Assembly (NCBI GenBank): GCA_016209585.1
Contig: JACQVU010000356.1
Location: forward strand, 1 to 14,705
Origin: Planctomycetota bacterium
GTDB taxonomy: Bacteria; Planctomycetota; UBA8742; JACQVU01
Direction of reading: 5' to 3'
DNA: 14,705 nt
Both the position numbers and the translations under genes were made by a program. The notes under the pieces were generated by a model. That model was not told the origin of the DNA and made no database searches. It saw nothing but the letters and a program-made list of their open reading frames with translations. Within the stretch, counting starts at the first letter, position 1, and each line of letters opens with the position of its first letter. Positions 1 through 5,911 of the stretch are shown in pieces.

Positions 1-68
1 CGCCGGCGCGCGCGCGACGGCACGATGAGACCGATCCGACCGAGGAAAGGGCACCGCGCGCCTGACGC

Positions 69-85
69 GGATTCCGCCGGAATCC
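69..85. promoter_or_regulatory. 17-bp palindrome abutting the -35 box, possible operator
   Basis: GGATTCC-GCC-GGAATCC is a perfect 7-bp inverted repeat with a 3-bp centre, ending directly before the candidate -35 box at 86. Such dyads next to promoters are often regulator binding sites, but no regulator gene is nearby and the site was not seen elsewhere in the window. A chance palindrome is possible. Bases 1-68 hold no gene I can support; a short open frame ending at TGA 26-28 could be the tail of an upstream gene. Confidence 0.3.
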
Positions 86-114
86 TTGCGCCCCGCCGGG
101 GCCGGGGGTATTCT
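86..114 (+). promoter_or_regulatory. Candidate sigma70-type promoter of the PDZ-protein gene
   Basis: TTGCGC (86-91) and TATTCT (109-114) are separated by 17 bp, giving a plausible but weak -35/-10 pair. The match to consensus is partial in both boxes and is the only support. It would leave a 5' leader of roughly 155 nt before the start codon at 277. The upstream edge touches a perfect palindrome (69-85), which could serve as an operator. Confidence 0.35.
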
Positions 115-276
115 TCGCGCTCTTCGCTGGGAGCGGCGGCAGCCTGGGAGGCGCGGACGAGCGGTCTTTCGCGGCGGTAGCGCCGTCTCACAGCGGGCCG
201 GATGGTTCGTAGTGTTCATGACAACGTGGCGGTGACCAGGGGAAACCAGAGAACGGAAGAAGGGAAGGAGAGAGAG

Positions 277-1314
277 ATGCTGACCAAGCGGATTCTGACG
301 GTGGGGTTGCTCGCCGGCGCGGTGCTGCTGCCGGTGGGGGCCTTCGCCCAGGGACAGCCGGGGCCGGGCGAGGGTCGCCGGCGCGGGGGTGAGGCGCGTC
401 CGGGCGCGGAGGCGAAGCCGGAGGCGACGAAGGCGCCGGTGGACGAATCGACGCTCACCGACGAGCAGAAGAAGGCCTTCGACCTCAAGAAGCGGCTCAT
501 GGCTGAGAACCAGAACTCGCTGGCGCGGATCTTCCGCGCCATCGACCGGGCGCTCGGCAAGACGCCGGACCCCGACGGCGCGAACCTCCCCCAGGGCCGC
601 GGCGGCCCCGGCGGCGGCAACATGCCGGACATGGGCGCGCTTCAGGATCGGATGCGTGAGATGCTGGGCGGGCAGGACCCGCAGGAACTGCTGAGGAACC
701 TCGGCGAACAGTTTGGCGGCGGCCAGGGGCTGGAAGGGCTGCGCGAGCAGTTCGGTCTCGGTGGCCGGCCGGGCGGCCCCGGTGCGCCGGCGGAGGGCGC
801 GACGCCCGCTCCGGCCGAGAAGGGCGCGACCCCGGCCCCGGGCAAGAAGGAAGAGAACGTGACGCCGGCCCCGGCGAATGAGGACCTGAACTCGTTCTTT
901 GACAAGATGTTCGGTCCCGAAGGCAGCCAGCCCGCGGAGAAGGGCGCCCCGGCGAAGCCGGCTGAGAAGGCCGCCCCGGCCAAGCCGGTTGAGAAGGCCG
1001 CCCCGGCCAAGCCGGCCGAAAAAGCCGCGCCCGCCAAGGCGCCGGCCTGGATCGGCCTGCGCGTTCGCCCCGCCACCGAGGAAGATGGCGCGGTCGGCGT
1101 GCTGGTGGAGTCGGTGACCGCCGGTGGGCCGGGCGACACCGCCCAGCTCAAGGAAGGCGACATCATCACCAAGATCGGCGGCGCCGACATCGCGTCGACC
1201 GACGACCTTCGCAAGGTGGTGAGCGCCGCCAAGGCCGGCGACAAGACCCAACTGGTCATCACCCGCGACGGGAAGAAGAAGAACATCGAGTTCACCTACG
1301 GCGAGAGGAAGTGA
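277..1314 (+). CDS. Secreted PDZ-domain protein with Pro/Ala/Lys-rich linker
   Basis: The product has 345 aa. The start at 277 is chosen over an upstream in-frame ATG (202) because a strong Shine-Dalgarno sequence (AAGGAG, 265-270) lies 6 nt before it and because it begins a classic signal peptide (MLTKRILTVGLLAGAVLLP...AFAQG, cleavage near residue 25). A charged helical stretch (about 60-95) and a Gly-rich, low-complexity middle follow. Residues 220-255 hold four copies of a 9-residue unit (AEKAAPAKP-like). A C-terminal PDZ domain (about 257-345) has the ligand loop IGLRV, then GDIITKIGGADI and a final strand KNIEFTYGE. There is no protease domain, so this is not a DegP-type enzyme; PDZ domains bind peptide C-termini, and an envelope scaffold or adaptor role is an inference. 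The gene stands alone, closed by the terminator at 1362-1405. PDZ call firm, function unknown. Confidence 0.82.
   Translation: MLTKRILTVGLLAGAVLLPVGAFAQGQPGPGEGRRRGGEARPGAEAKPEATKAPVDESTLTDEQKKAFDLKKRLMAENQNSLARIFRAIDRALGKTPDPDGANLPQGRGGPGGGNMPDMGALQDRMREMLGGQDPQELLRNLGEQFGGGQGLEGLREQFGLGGRPGGPGAPAEGATPAPAEKGATPAPGKKEENVTPAPANEDLNSFFDKMFGPEGSQPAEKGAPAKPAEKAAPAKPVEKAAPAKPAEKAAPAKAPAWIGLRVRPATEEDGAVGVLVESVTAGGPGDTAQLKEGDIITKIGGADIASTDDLRKVVSAAKAGDKTQLVITRDGKKKNIEFTYGERK
934..1041 (+). repeat. Four tandem 27-bp units encoding the PDZ-protein linker
   Basis: Four in-frame copies of a 27-bp unit encode AEKGAPAKP, AEKAAPAKP, VEKAAPAKP and AEKAAPAKA. The middle copies are nearly identical at DNA level, which suggests recent slippage or unequal crossing-over. 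The encoded segment is a flexible, positively charged, probably disordered tether between the helical region and the PDZ domain. Confidence 0.75.
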
Positions 1315-1361
1315 CCCGCCGCGCGCCGGCGTTGGCCGGCGCGACGCGGAGAGTGAAACCG

Positions 1362-1405
1362 GAGGCCCGCGGCCATATCAGTGGTCCGCGGGCCTCTCTT
1401 TTTTT
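1362..1405 (+). terminator. Intrinsic terminator of the PDZ-protein gene
   Basis: A perfect 11-bp GC-rich stem, GAGGCCCGCGG (1362-1372) with CCGCGGGCCTC (1386-1396), encloses a 13-nt loop and is followed directly by TCTTTTTTT (1397-1405). This is a textbook Rho-independent terminator 47 nt after the PDZ stop codon. It also argues that the phosphatase frame, which is open from GTG 1311, really starts further downstream. Confidence 0.92.
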
Positions 1406-1532
1406 CCCCGGTCCGCCCGTGACCCGCCCCATCCCACAACTCGGCCGCCTGGGCCTTCCGCCAGCGCTGGTCCTGTCCGCGCCGGAGTTCGCGGGTCTTG
1501 GCGGTCCGCTGACAACGCATCCGGAGGCGCTC

Positions 1533-2102
1533 GTGGCGCGGCTGGCGCAGGTCCGCCTCGTGGTGACCGACGTGGACGGCACGTTGACCGACGGGGGCGT
1601 GTACGTCGGGCCGGGGGGCGAGGCGCTCAAGAAGTTCAGCCTGCGCGACGGCATGGGCATCGATCTCTGGCGCCGGGCGGGCGGCGGCCGGGAGACGGTC
1701 TTCTGCACGCGGGAGCGGTCGGAGATCGTGTCGGCGCGGGCCGCCAAACTCCAGGTTGAAGTCTGGGCCGGCGCGACCGACAAGGCCGCCGTGCTGCGGG
1801 CGGCGCTCCGCGCCCGGAACCTGCCCCCCGAAGCGGCGGCGTACGTCGGTGACGACGTGAACGACTTGGGCGCGATGGGGGTCGCCGGCCTCTCCTTCTG
1901 TCCGTCCGACGCCGCGCCCCCCGTGCGGGAATCTGCCACGGTGATCCTTTCGCGGCGGGGCGGCGACTCCTGTGTGCGGCAGGCCATGGACCTGCTGCTC
2001 GCTTGCCAGTTGACGCGGGAACAATACCATGCGCTTGTCGCGTCGTTGACCGGCCCTCCTGGCGCGCGCTCCGCGCCACGCGAACCTGGAAGCATCCCAT
2101 GA
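1533..2102 (+). CDS. HAD-superfamily sugar-phosphate phosphatase, KdsC / nonulosonate type
   Basis: The product has 189 aa, close to the E. coli KdsC length. GTG 1533 is chosen because GGAGG (1523-1527) lies 5 nt upstream and the family N-terminus (RLVVTDVDGTLTDG) follows at once; GTG 1311 and GTG 1419 lie before or just after a terminator and add a sequence unlike the family. Motif I is D13-V-D15-G-T-L, motif IV is GDDVND (D107, D108, D111), and a DAAPPVRESA...GGDSCVRQAMDLLL tail matches the family. KdsC hydrolyses Kdo-8-phosphate in the cytoplasm during LPS inner-core synthesis. However, the second motif reads CTRERS rather than the KdsC form TGRxS, and the following SARAAKL resembles HAD domains attached to CMP-nonulosonate synthetases, so the substrate could be a nonulosonic acid 9-phosphate. 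Its stop overlaps the next start (ATGA). Family firm, substrate uncertain. Confidence 0.8.
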   Translation: MARLAQVRLVVTDVDGTLTDGGVYVGPGGEALKKFSLRDGMGIDLWRRAGGGRETVFCTRERSEIVSARAAKLQVEVWAGATDKAAVLRAALRARNLPPEAAAYVGDDVNDLGAMGVAGLSFCPSDAAPPVRESATVILSRRGGDSCVRQAMDLLLACQLTREQYHALVASLTGPPGARSAPREPGSIP

Positions 2103-3979
2103 CACACTGTGTTCGCTCGATGGTTCTCTTCGCCGGCATGCTCGCCGCGCTCGCGGGCGGGGCGCCGTTGGCCGGAGAGGAACCGGCGCCGGCGGCGGGT
2201 GAAGAGCAGGCTCCCGCCGCTCCGACGGCCGAGGAGAACGGGCCGCCCGCTCCGCTGGAGGCGCGGGAGTATGACTTCGGGTTCCTTCAATCCCCGGAGT
2301 CCGCGGCGACATCGTGGCCGGAACTCGGCCCGTGGTTCTCCCTTCCCGGGGTGTCGTGGCGGCCCTGGAATCTCCGCCGTCTGGACAACCCGGACCTGCT
2401 CGCCGGGGCGCTGAGGGTGGTGCGCTACTGGACGAACGACCCGTGGGGCAGCCGCCTCGACGTGCGGGACCACGGGATGGTCATCGTCACCGCGCCCGCC
2501 GCCGCGCAGGCCAGGTGCGAAGCCTTCCGGCGCGCGCTGGACGAGGCGGCGCGGGTCACGCACGAGGCGCAGATCGCCTTCATCCGCCCCGGCGAGGCGG
2601 AGCGCGCGGCCGCTTTCTCCACGCCGGCCGGCGTGGCGCGGCTGGTGGCTGACGGCGAGGCCGCGGCGCTCATCCGGGGCGCGGTGAGCACGCGGGCCGT
2701 GGCGGTCACCGCGTGCGACGATGCTTGGACCTTGCTGGCGAGCGAGAACGTCACGACCCACGTCATGGGCTATGAGGCCAAGGTGGACGAGGGCGCGTCG
2801 GTCAGCGAGCCGCAAACGGGGGAGTTCCGCGTTGGCGCCCGGGCGTTCGTGCGGGTCTCCCGCCTCAGCGCCGGCGGAGGCAGCGTGGTGCGGCTGGTGG
2901 CCCGGATCAGCGAACCGGCGGGCGACTATCGCAAGGTGGCGGTGAGCGGGGGCATGGTGGAGTTGCCTCGGGATCGTTCGCTCTACAGCGGTTCGGAGTT
3001 CGTGATTCCCGACGGCCGCGCGGCGGTGGTGGGCGCGCGCGTGCTCGCGGTCGAGGCTGAGAGCCTGCCCACGTTCATCGTGATTCGCGTGCGGAGCAAG
3101 GGGGGCGCCACGGTGGCCGCGGCTGGCGACGCCGGCGCCGTGTTGCGGCTTTCCCCCCTGCGGGCGACGCGGATGCTGTTCTTTCCGGTCGTCGCCGACA
3201 GGCACCCGGAGCCCATGTCATCGATGTATGATGGCGGTTGGGCGAACCCTCCGCAGGTCGCCCCGGAAAGCGAACTCTCCTTGCTGGCGCGCGCCCTTGT
3301 CAAGGCCGGCGGCGCGCCGGGAATGGCCCCGGTTGGCGGGCTTTACGCGTTGACCGGCGGCCCGGAGATTGATCCCGAGGCCGCGCGTGGCTGGCTGCGG
3401 GCGCGCGAGGCCGGCGAGACCAAACAGTTCGCCCTCAACGCCTGGCTGGTCGAGGGCCTTTCCACCGACGTGAGCGACGGCCTGCCCGCCCGCCTGACGC
3501 CGGAGAAACTGGCGGAGGTGCTCAACGCGGGCGCCGCCCCGCCGGGCGGCGGGCCGGTGACGCGGGCGGCGTTCGGGGCCTTGTGCCTCGCGCACGGTGA
3601 GGCCGTTTTGGCCGCGGAGACACGGGAGATGATTGTTTCCGGCCACGAGGCCTATTTGTCAACGGGAGTGTCGCTCTTTCAGCCCGTGCTGGACCAGCGG
3701 GCGGCGGGGGTGAACCTCCACGCGCGGCTCCGGGGCGAGGCGGGCAAGGAAGTGCTCGCCGATCTGCGGTTGGAGGCGGCGGCGATCGACCGGATGGAGC
3801 GCATTGATCTGGGCCAGATGGCCATTGATCGGCCCGTGGCGCGGTTCATCGCGACGGAGCACCGGGTGGCTATCGAGCCGGGGAGCGCGGTGGTTCTGCC
3901 GGCGGGGGTCTGGAAGTCGGCCGACAGCGCGAACGCCGCGCCGCTCGCGCTGATCGTCTCATTGACGGCGCTGCCGTGA
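2099..3979 (+). CDS. Secreted secretin-like protein (probable duplicated secretin fold)
   Basis: The product has 626 aa. ATG 2099 overlaps the phosphatase stop as ATGA, which indicates translational coupling; an upstream in-frame ATG (2003) lies deep inside that gene and is rejected. A signal peptide (residues 1-25, ending GGAPLAG) precedes an Ala/Pro-rich linker. Residues 120-162 (LDVRDHGMVIVTAP...ALDEAARVTHEAQIAFI) follow the pattern of a secretin N-domain. Residues 210-320 (ASENV...GEFRVGARAFVRVSRL...VVRLVARIS...VELPRDRS...VIPDGRAAVVGA) look like the secretin barrel strands and the 'PDGxxxxxGG'-like segment. Residues 475-626 repeat part of the pattern (FALNAWLVEG...VSLFQPVLDQRAAGVNLHARL). 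No other secretion gene is nearby, so this may be a stand-alone periplasmic or outer-membrane protein. The gene is certain; the secretin resemblance is by eye and needs a profile search. Confidence 0.6.
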   Translation: MTHCVRSMVLFAGMLAALAGGAPLAGEEPAPAAGEEQAPAAPTAEENGPPAPLEAREYDFGFLQSPESAATSWPELGPWFSLPGVSWRPWNLRRLDNPDLLAGALRVVRYWTNDPWGSRLDVRDHGMVIVTAPAAAQARCEAFRRALDEAARVTHEAQIAFIRPGEAERAAAFSTPAGVARLVADGEAAALIRGAVSTRAVAVTACDDAWTLLASENVTTHVMGYEAKVDEGASVSEPQTGEFRVGARAFVRVSRLSAGGGSVVRLVARISEPAGDYRKVAVSGGMVELPRDRSLYSGSEFVIPDGRAAVVGARVLAVEAESLPTFIVIRVRSKGGATVAAAGDAGAVLRLSPLRATRMLFFPVVADRHPEPMSSMYDGGWANPPQVAPESELSLLARALVKAGGAPGMAPVGGLYALTGGPEIDPEAARGWLRAREAGETKQFALNAWLVEGLSTDVSDGLPARLTPEKLAEVLNAGAAPPGGGPVTRAAFGALCLAHGEAVLAAETREMIVSGHEAYLSTGVSLFQPVLDQRAAGVNLHARLRGEAGKEVLADLRLEAAAIDRMERIDLGQMAIDRPVARFIATEHRVAIEPGSAVVLPAGVWKSADSANAAPLALIVSLTALP

Positions 3980-3989
3980 TCTTTCACGG
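3974..3989. repeat. Hairpin at the secretin-like gene stop codon
   Basis: CCGTGA-TCTT-TCACGG is a perfect 6-bp stem with a 4-nt loop, and the gene's stop codon TGA (3977-3979) lies in the left arm. There is no T-tract on either strand, so it is not a standard intrinsic terminator. It lies between two convergent genes and could stabilise either mRNA 3' end. Confidence 0.4.
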
Positions 3990-3990
3990 T

Positions 3991-4080
3991 CCACCCCGGC
4001 GTCTGGCGCGTCAGCAGACCGCCTCACGGCGGAACTACGAGCCAGACGGCCCACCCTCGGGCATCTGGCGCGTGAGGCAG
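3991..4080. repeat. Imperfect direct duplication flanking a palindromic repeat at the aguA 3' end
   Basis: Segment 3991-4018 resembles 4051-4080, for example CCACCC...TCTGGCGCGT in both; with small gaps roughly 26 of 29 positions agree. The second copy encodes the last conserved AguA residues (LTRQMPEGG), and the first copy would encode LTRQTPGW in the same sense outside the present gene. Between the copies sits the palindromic TAG-bearing repeat (4017-4042). This looks like a duplication formed when the repeat arrived, but ordinary tandem duplication is equally possible. Confidence 0.5.
4017..4042 (-). repeat. Palindromic interspersed repeat that provides the aguA stop codon
   Basis: Read on the minus strand this is GCTCGTAGTTCCGCC then GTGAGGCGGTC, a 5-bp CCGCC/GGCGG hairpin with a 4-nt loop. 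It matches 24 of 26 positions with 14464-14489 after ribF. The TAG at 4037-4035 is the stop of aguA (GGC TCG TAG). REP-like short palindromes are usually intergenic; here the unit begins inside the coding frame. Confidence 0.75.
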
Positions 4081-5849
4081 TGCACGGCCCCGAGGCCAAG
4101 AACCAGGTCGCGCGCGAAAAGGCCCACGGCCCGCCGGCCGGACGCCGCGGCGATGCGCTCCAGCGCCGGGCCGTCGGCGGGGTCGTTGAAGGTGGGCACG
4201 ATCACCGTTTCGTTGCAGATCAAAAAGTTGGCGTAACTGGCCGGCAGCCGCTGGCCGGCGAAAGAGACCGGCTCCGGCAAGGGAACTTCCACCACCCGCG
4301 GCGGCCGGCCGCGGGCGTCGCGCGCGGCCACGAGCCGCGCCAGGTTTTCCGCCCGCGGCGCGTGGTTGGCGGCGCCGCGGTCCGGCTCCACCGCGGCCAC
4401 CACCACCCCCGGCGCGACGAAGCGGGCGCAGTCGTCCACGTGGCCGTTCGTGTCGTCGCCGGCGACGCCGCCCTCCAGCCAGATCACGCGGCGCGCGCCG
4501 AGGTAGCGCGCGAAGAGCGCCTCGTAGTCGGCCGCGGTGAAGCCGGGGTTCCGCGCCTGCGCGCCGGCCGACAGCAGGCATTCGCGGGTGGCCAGCAGCG
4601 TGCCGCGGCCGTCGGTGTCGATCGCCCCGCCCTCCATCACCACCGGCCGGCCGCGATGCACGGCCGGAACCGGCGTGAAACCGTGCCGCTCGCAGAGAAA
4701 ACGCGCCACGCCCGCGTCCCGGCGCCAATTGTCGTACTTCGCCCAGCCGTTGAACGACCAGACGATCGCCTCCCGCCGCCGGCCCGCGTCGCCGCCGGTC
4801 CGCCGCGATCGACCGCGCGCGCCGACCGCCGGGGGGGGAGGCGCCACGGCCAGCGGTTCCGGGGCGATGTCGCGAAGCCAGCCACGGTCGGTGGCGCGGC
4901 GCGCGAACTCCACCTGCGACGGCGAAACGTGCGCCGCCTCCAGCGCGCGGCGGGCGTCAGCCTCCACGGCTTCGTCGTTCACCAGCAGGATCGCCGGAAC
5001 CTCGCGCGTGACGAGGCGGAGCAGTTCGGCGAAGGCCCAGCGGACGGCGTCGATCTTGCCGGGCCAGTCCTCGGCGTTGTGGGGCCAGGCGAGCCAGACG
5101 GCGCCCGTGGGTTCGAATTCGGCCGGCAGGCGGCGGCTGAGGGCGAGTTGATCGGGTGGGACTGCGCTCTCATGGGACGAATGGGACTCATGAGACCTAT
5201 GGGACTCATGCAAGTGGGACTCCCCCGGCGGCGTTTCGACGGCGGGGCGATCCGGTGGAGAAGCCCCGCGTTTCGCGGCCTGCCGCTTTCGTTCTTGAAG
5301 GCGGGCGCGGGTCATGCGCTCACGAATTCCACCTTCGACGATGAACTGCTGTTCGAGGCGACGAATCTGGCGATCGAGCAGGAAGTTCGCCTGATGGATC
5401 AGACAAATGGCGATGTTCGCCACCACTTCCGCGGGGCGGGTTTCGCTGAACTCCTTGAAGGTCTTGTAGGTCGCCGGCGTTTTCTTTCCCAGCGTGCGAA
5501 CGAACAGGGCCTCCTTACAGTTTTTTTCCCACCGCCGCAGTTTGCGGACGCGCAAAAAGTCGCCGTAGTCTACAAGCAGTTCTTCAAGGCTCGCGCGCGC
5601 GACGCTACACAACTTGACTTCCGTCGACTTCGAAACGCCGGAGGCCGCGCTCCCCTCCGCGATGTTCTGCTTTCCTGAACGCGCGGCCTGCACCATTTGA
5701 TCAACCGTGCGATCCCCCTTGGCCAGAAAGCGCCGGCAGAAACAAACCGTCATGTCGAAGACCACTTCCGCCTTCTGATAAGACAACAGTTTGCGATAGC
5801 CGCCATGCGGCGCGATGAACCCCCTTCGCTCGCCTTGAACGCCGCTCAT
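4035..5849 (-). CDS. aguA: S23/IVP-type four-helix-bundle protein fused to agmatine deiminase
   Basis: The product has 604 aa in one uninterrupted frame. Residues 10-190 are a four-helix-bundle protein of the S23/intervening-sequence family (GGYRKLLSYQKAEVVFD, ARSGKQNIAEGSAASG, ARASLEELLVDY, then LDRQIRRLEQQF and GIRERMTRARL), a set known as stand-alone proteins of about 200 aa. Residues 209-228 are ESH/RSH/SSH repeats encoded by a 9-bp DNA array. Residues 230-604 are a full-length agmatine deiminase: AWPHN (254-258), GWLRD (323-327), MEGGAIDTDGRGT (405-417), DTNGHVDD (466-473) and the nucleophile C591 in AVHCLTRQ. This enzyme converts agmatine to N-carbamoylputrescine plus ammonia in the cytoplasm. 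No start codon exists between the array and the enzyme, so the enzyme must be made as a fusion or from an internal start such as M179. Start 5849 has a GGGAAGGGGAAG purine tract 3 nt upstream. The four-helix part is visibly less GC-rich than its flanks. Confidence 0.85.
   Translation of the reverse strand: MSGVQGERRGFIAPHGGYRKLLSYQKAEVVFDMTVCFCRRFLAKGDRTVDQMVQAARSGKQNIAEGSAASGVSKSTEVKLCSVARASLEELLVDYGDFLRVRKLRRWEKNCKEALFVRTLGKKTPATYKTFKEFSETRPAEVVANIAICLIHQANFLLDRQIRRLEQQFIVEGGIRERMTRARLQERKRQAAKRGASPPDRPAVETPPGESHLHESHRSHESHSSHESAVPPDQLALSRRLPAEFEPTGAVWLAWPHNAEDWPGKIDAVRWAFAELLRLVTREVPAILLVNDEAVEADARRALEAAHVSPSQVEFARRATDRGWLRDIAPEPLAVAPPPPAVGARGRSRRTGGDAGRRREAIVWSFNGWAKYDNWRRDAGVARFLCERHGFTPVPAVHRGRPVVMEGGAIDTDGRGTLLATRECLLSAGAQARNPGFTAADYEALFARYLGARRVIWLEGGVAGDDTNGHVDDCARFVAPGVVVAAVEPDRGAANHAPRAENLARLVAARDARGRPPRVVEVPLPEPVSFAGQRLPASYANFLICNETVIVPTFNDPADGPALERIAAASGRRAVGLFARDLVLGLGAVHCLTRQMPEGGPSGS
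4831..4838. repeat. Homopolymer G8/C8 tract inside aguA
   Basis: Eight G on the plus strand (C8 in the mRNA sense) encode prolines in a low-complexity APPPPAVGARGRS stretch that replaces a short loop of the deiminase fold. Family motifs lie on both sides in one frame (GWLRD before, WSFNGWAKYDNW after), so the gene is intact as given. Such tracts are prone to slippage or sequencing error. Confidence 0.45.
5156..5222 (+). repeat. Left array of degenerate 9-bp ATGGGACNN units
   Basis: The units are GTGGGACTG (5156), then after an 7-bp spacer ATGGGACGA, ATGGGACTC, ATGAGACCT, ATGGGACTC (5172-5207), a 6-bp remnant, and GTGGGACTC (5214-5222). Read on the minus strand they encode the ESH/RSH/SSH linker of the fused AguA. 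A 9-bp period keeps every reading frame, and the consensus has no stop in the frame used. The array is the inverted partner of 5861-5914. Confidence 0.85.
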
Positions 5850-5911
5850 CGACTTCCCCTTCCCATAGGTCCCATCGGTCCCATTCGTCCCAGAAGTCCC
5901 ATTCGCCCCAT
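5846..5911 (-). CDS. 21-codon leader ORF (MGx repeats) linking aguB to the fused aguA
   Basis: ATG at 5911-5909 overlaps the aguB stop (TGATG), and the frame runs through the right repeat array as MGRMGLLGRMGPMGP and ends at TGA 5848-5846. That stop overlaps the start of the fusion protein as ATGA. It could couple translation of aguB to the downstream gene, or its ATG could be the remnant of the original aguA start. Six ATG codons occur in 66 bases because the repeat unit itself contains ATG, so the ORF may be only a by-product of the array. Confidence 0.3.
   Translation of the reverse strand: MGRMGLLGRMGPMGPMGRGSR

Noticed and set aside
202..276. N-terminal extension of the PDZ protein from ATG 202
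   Set aside because: The 25 extra residues are polar and would bury the signal peptide; the strong AAGGAG site lies before ATG 277.
1311..1532. Phosphatase start at GTG 1311 (overlapping the PDZ stop) or GTG 1419
   Set aside because: A strong intrinsic terminator lies at 1362-1405, the extra sequence does not resemble the family, and GTG 1533 has GGAGG 5 nt upstream and gives the normal length.
1292..3205. 637-codon open frame on the minus strand
   Set aside because: It is antisense to the phosphatase and secretin-like genes, is rich in Arg, Pro and Gly as expected for a GC-rich shadow frame, and has no recognisable domain.
5156..5222. Reading the 9-bp array, or the 41-bp repeats at 14466, as a CRISPR array
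   Set aside because: The units are contiguous or nearly so with no unique spacers, far too short or lacking spacer structure, and no cas genes are present.
4080..5678. 532-codon open frame on the plus strand
   Set aside because: It is antisense to the fused aguA, whose opposite frame carries clear deiminase and S23 motifs; the product is His/Arg/Gly-rich without domains.
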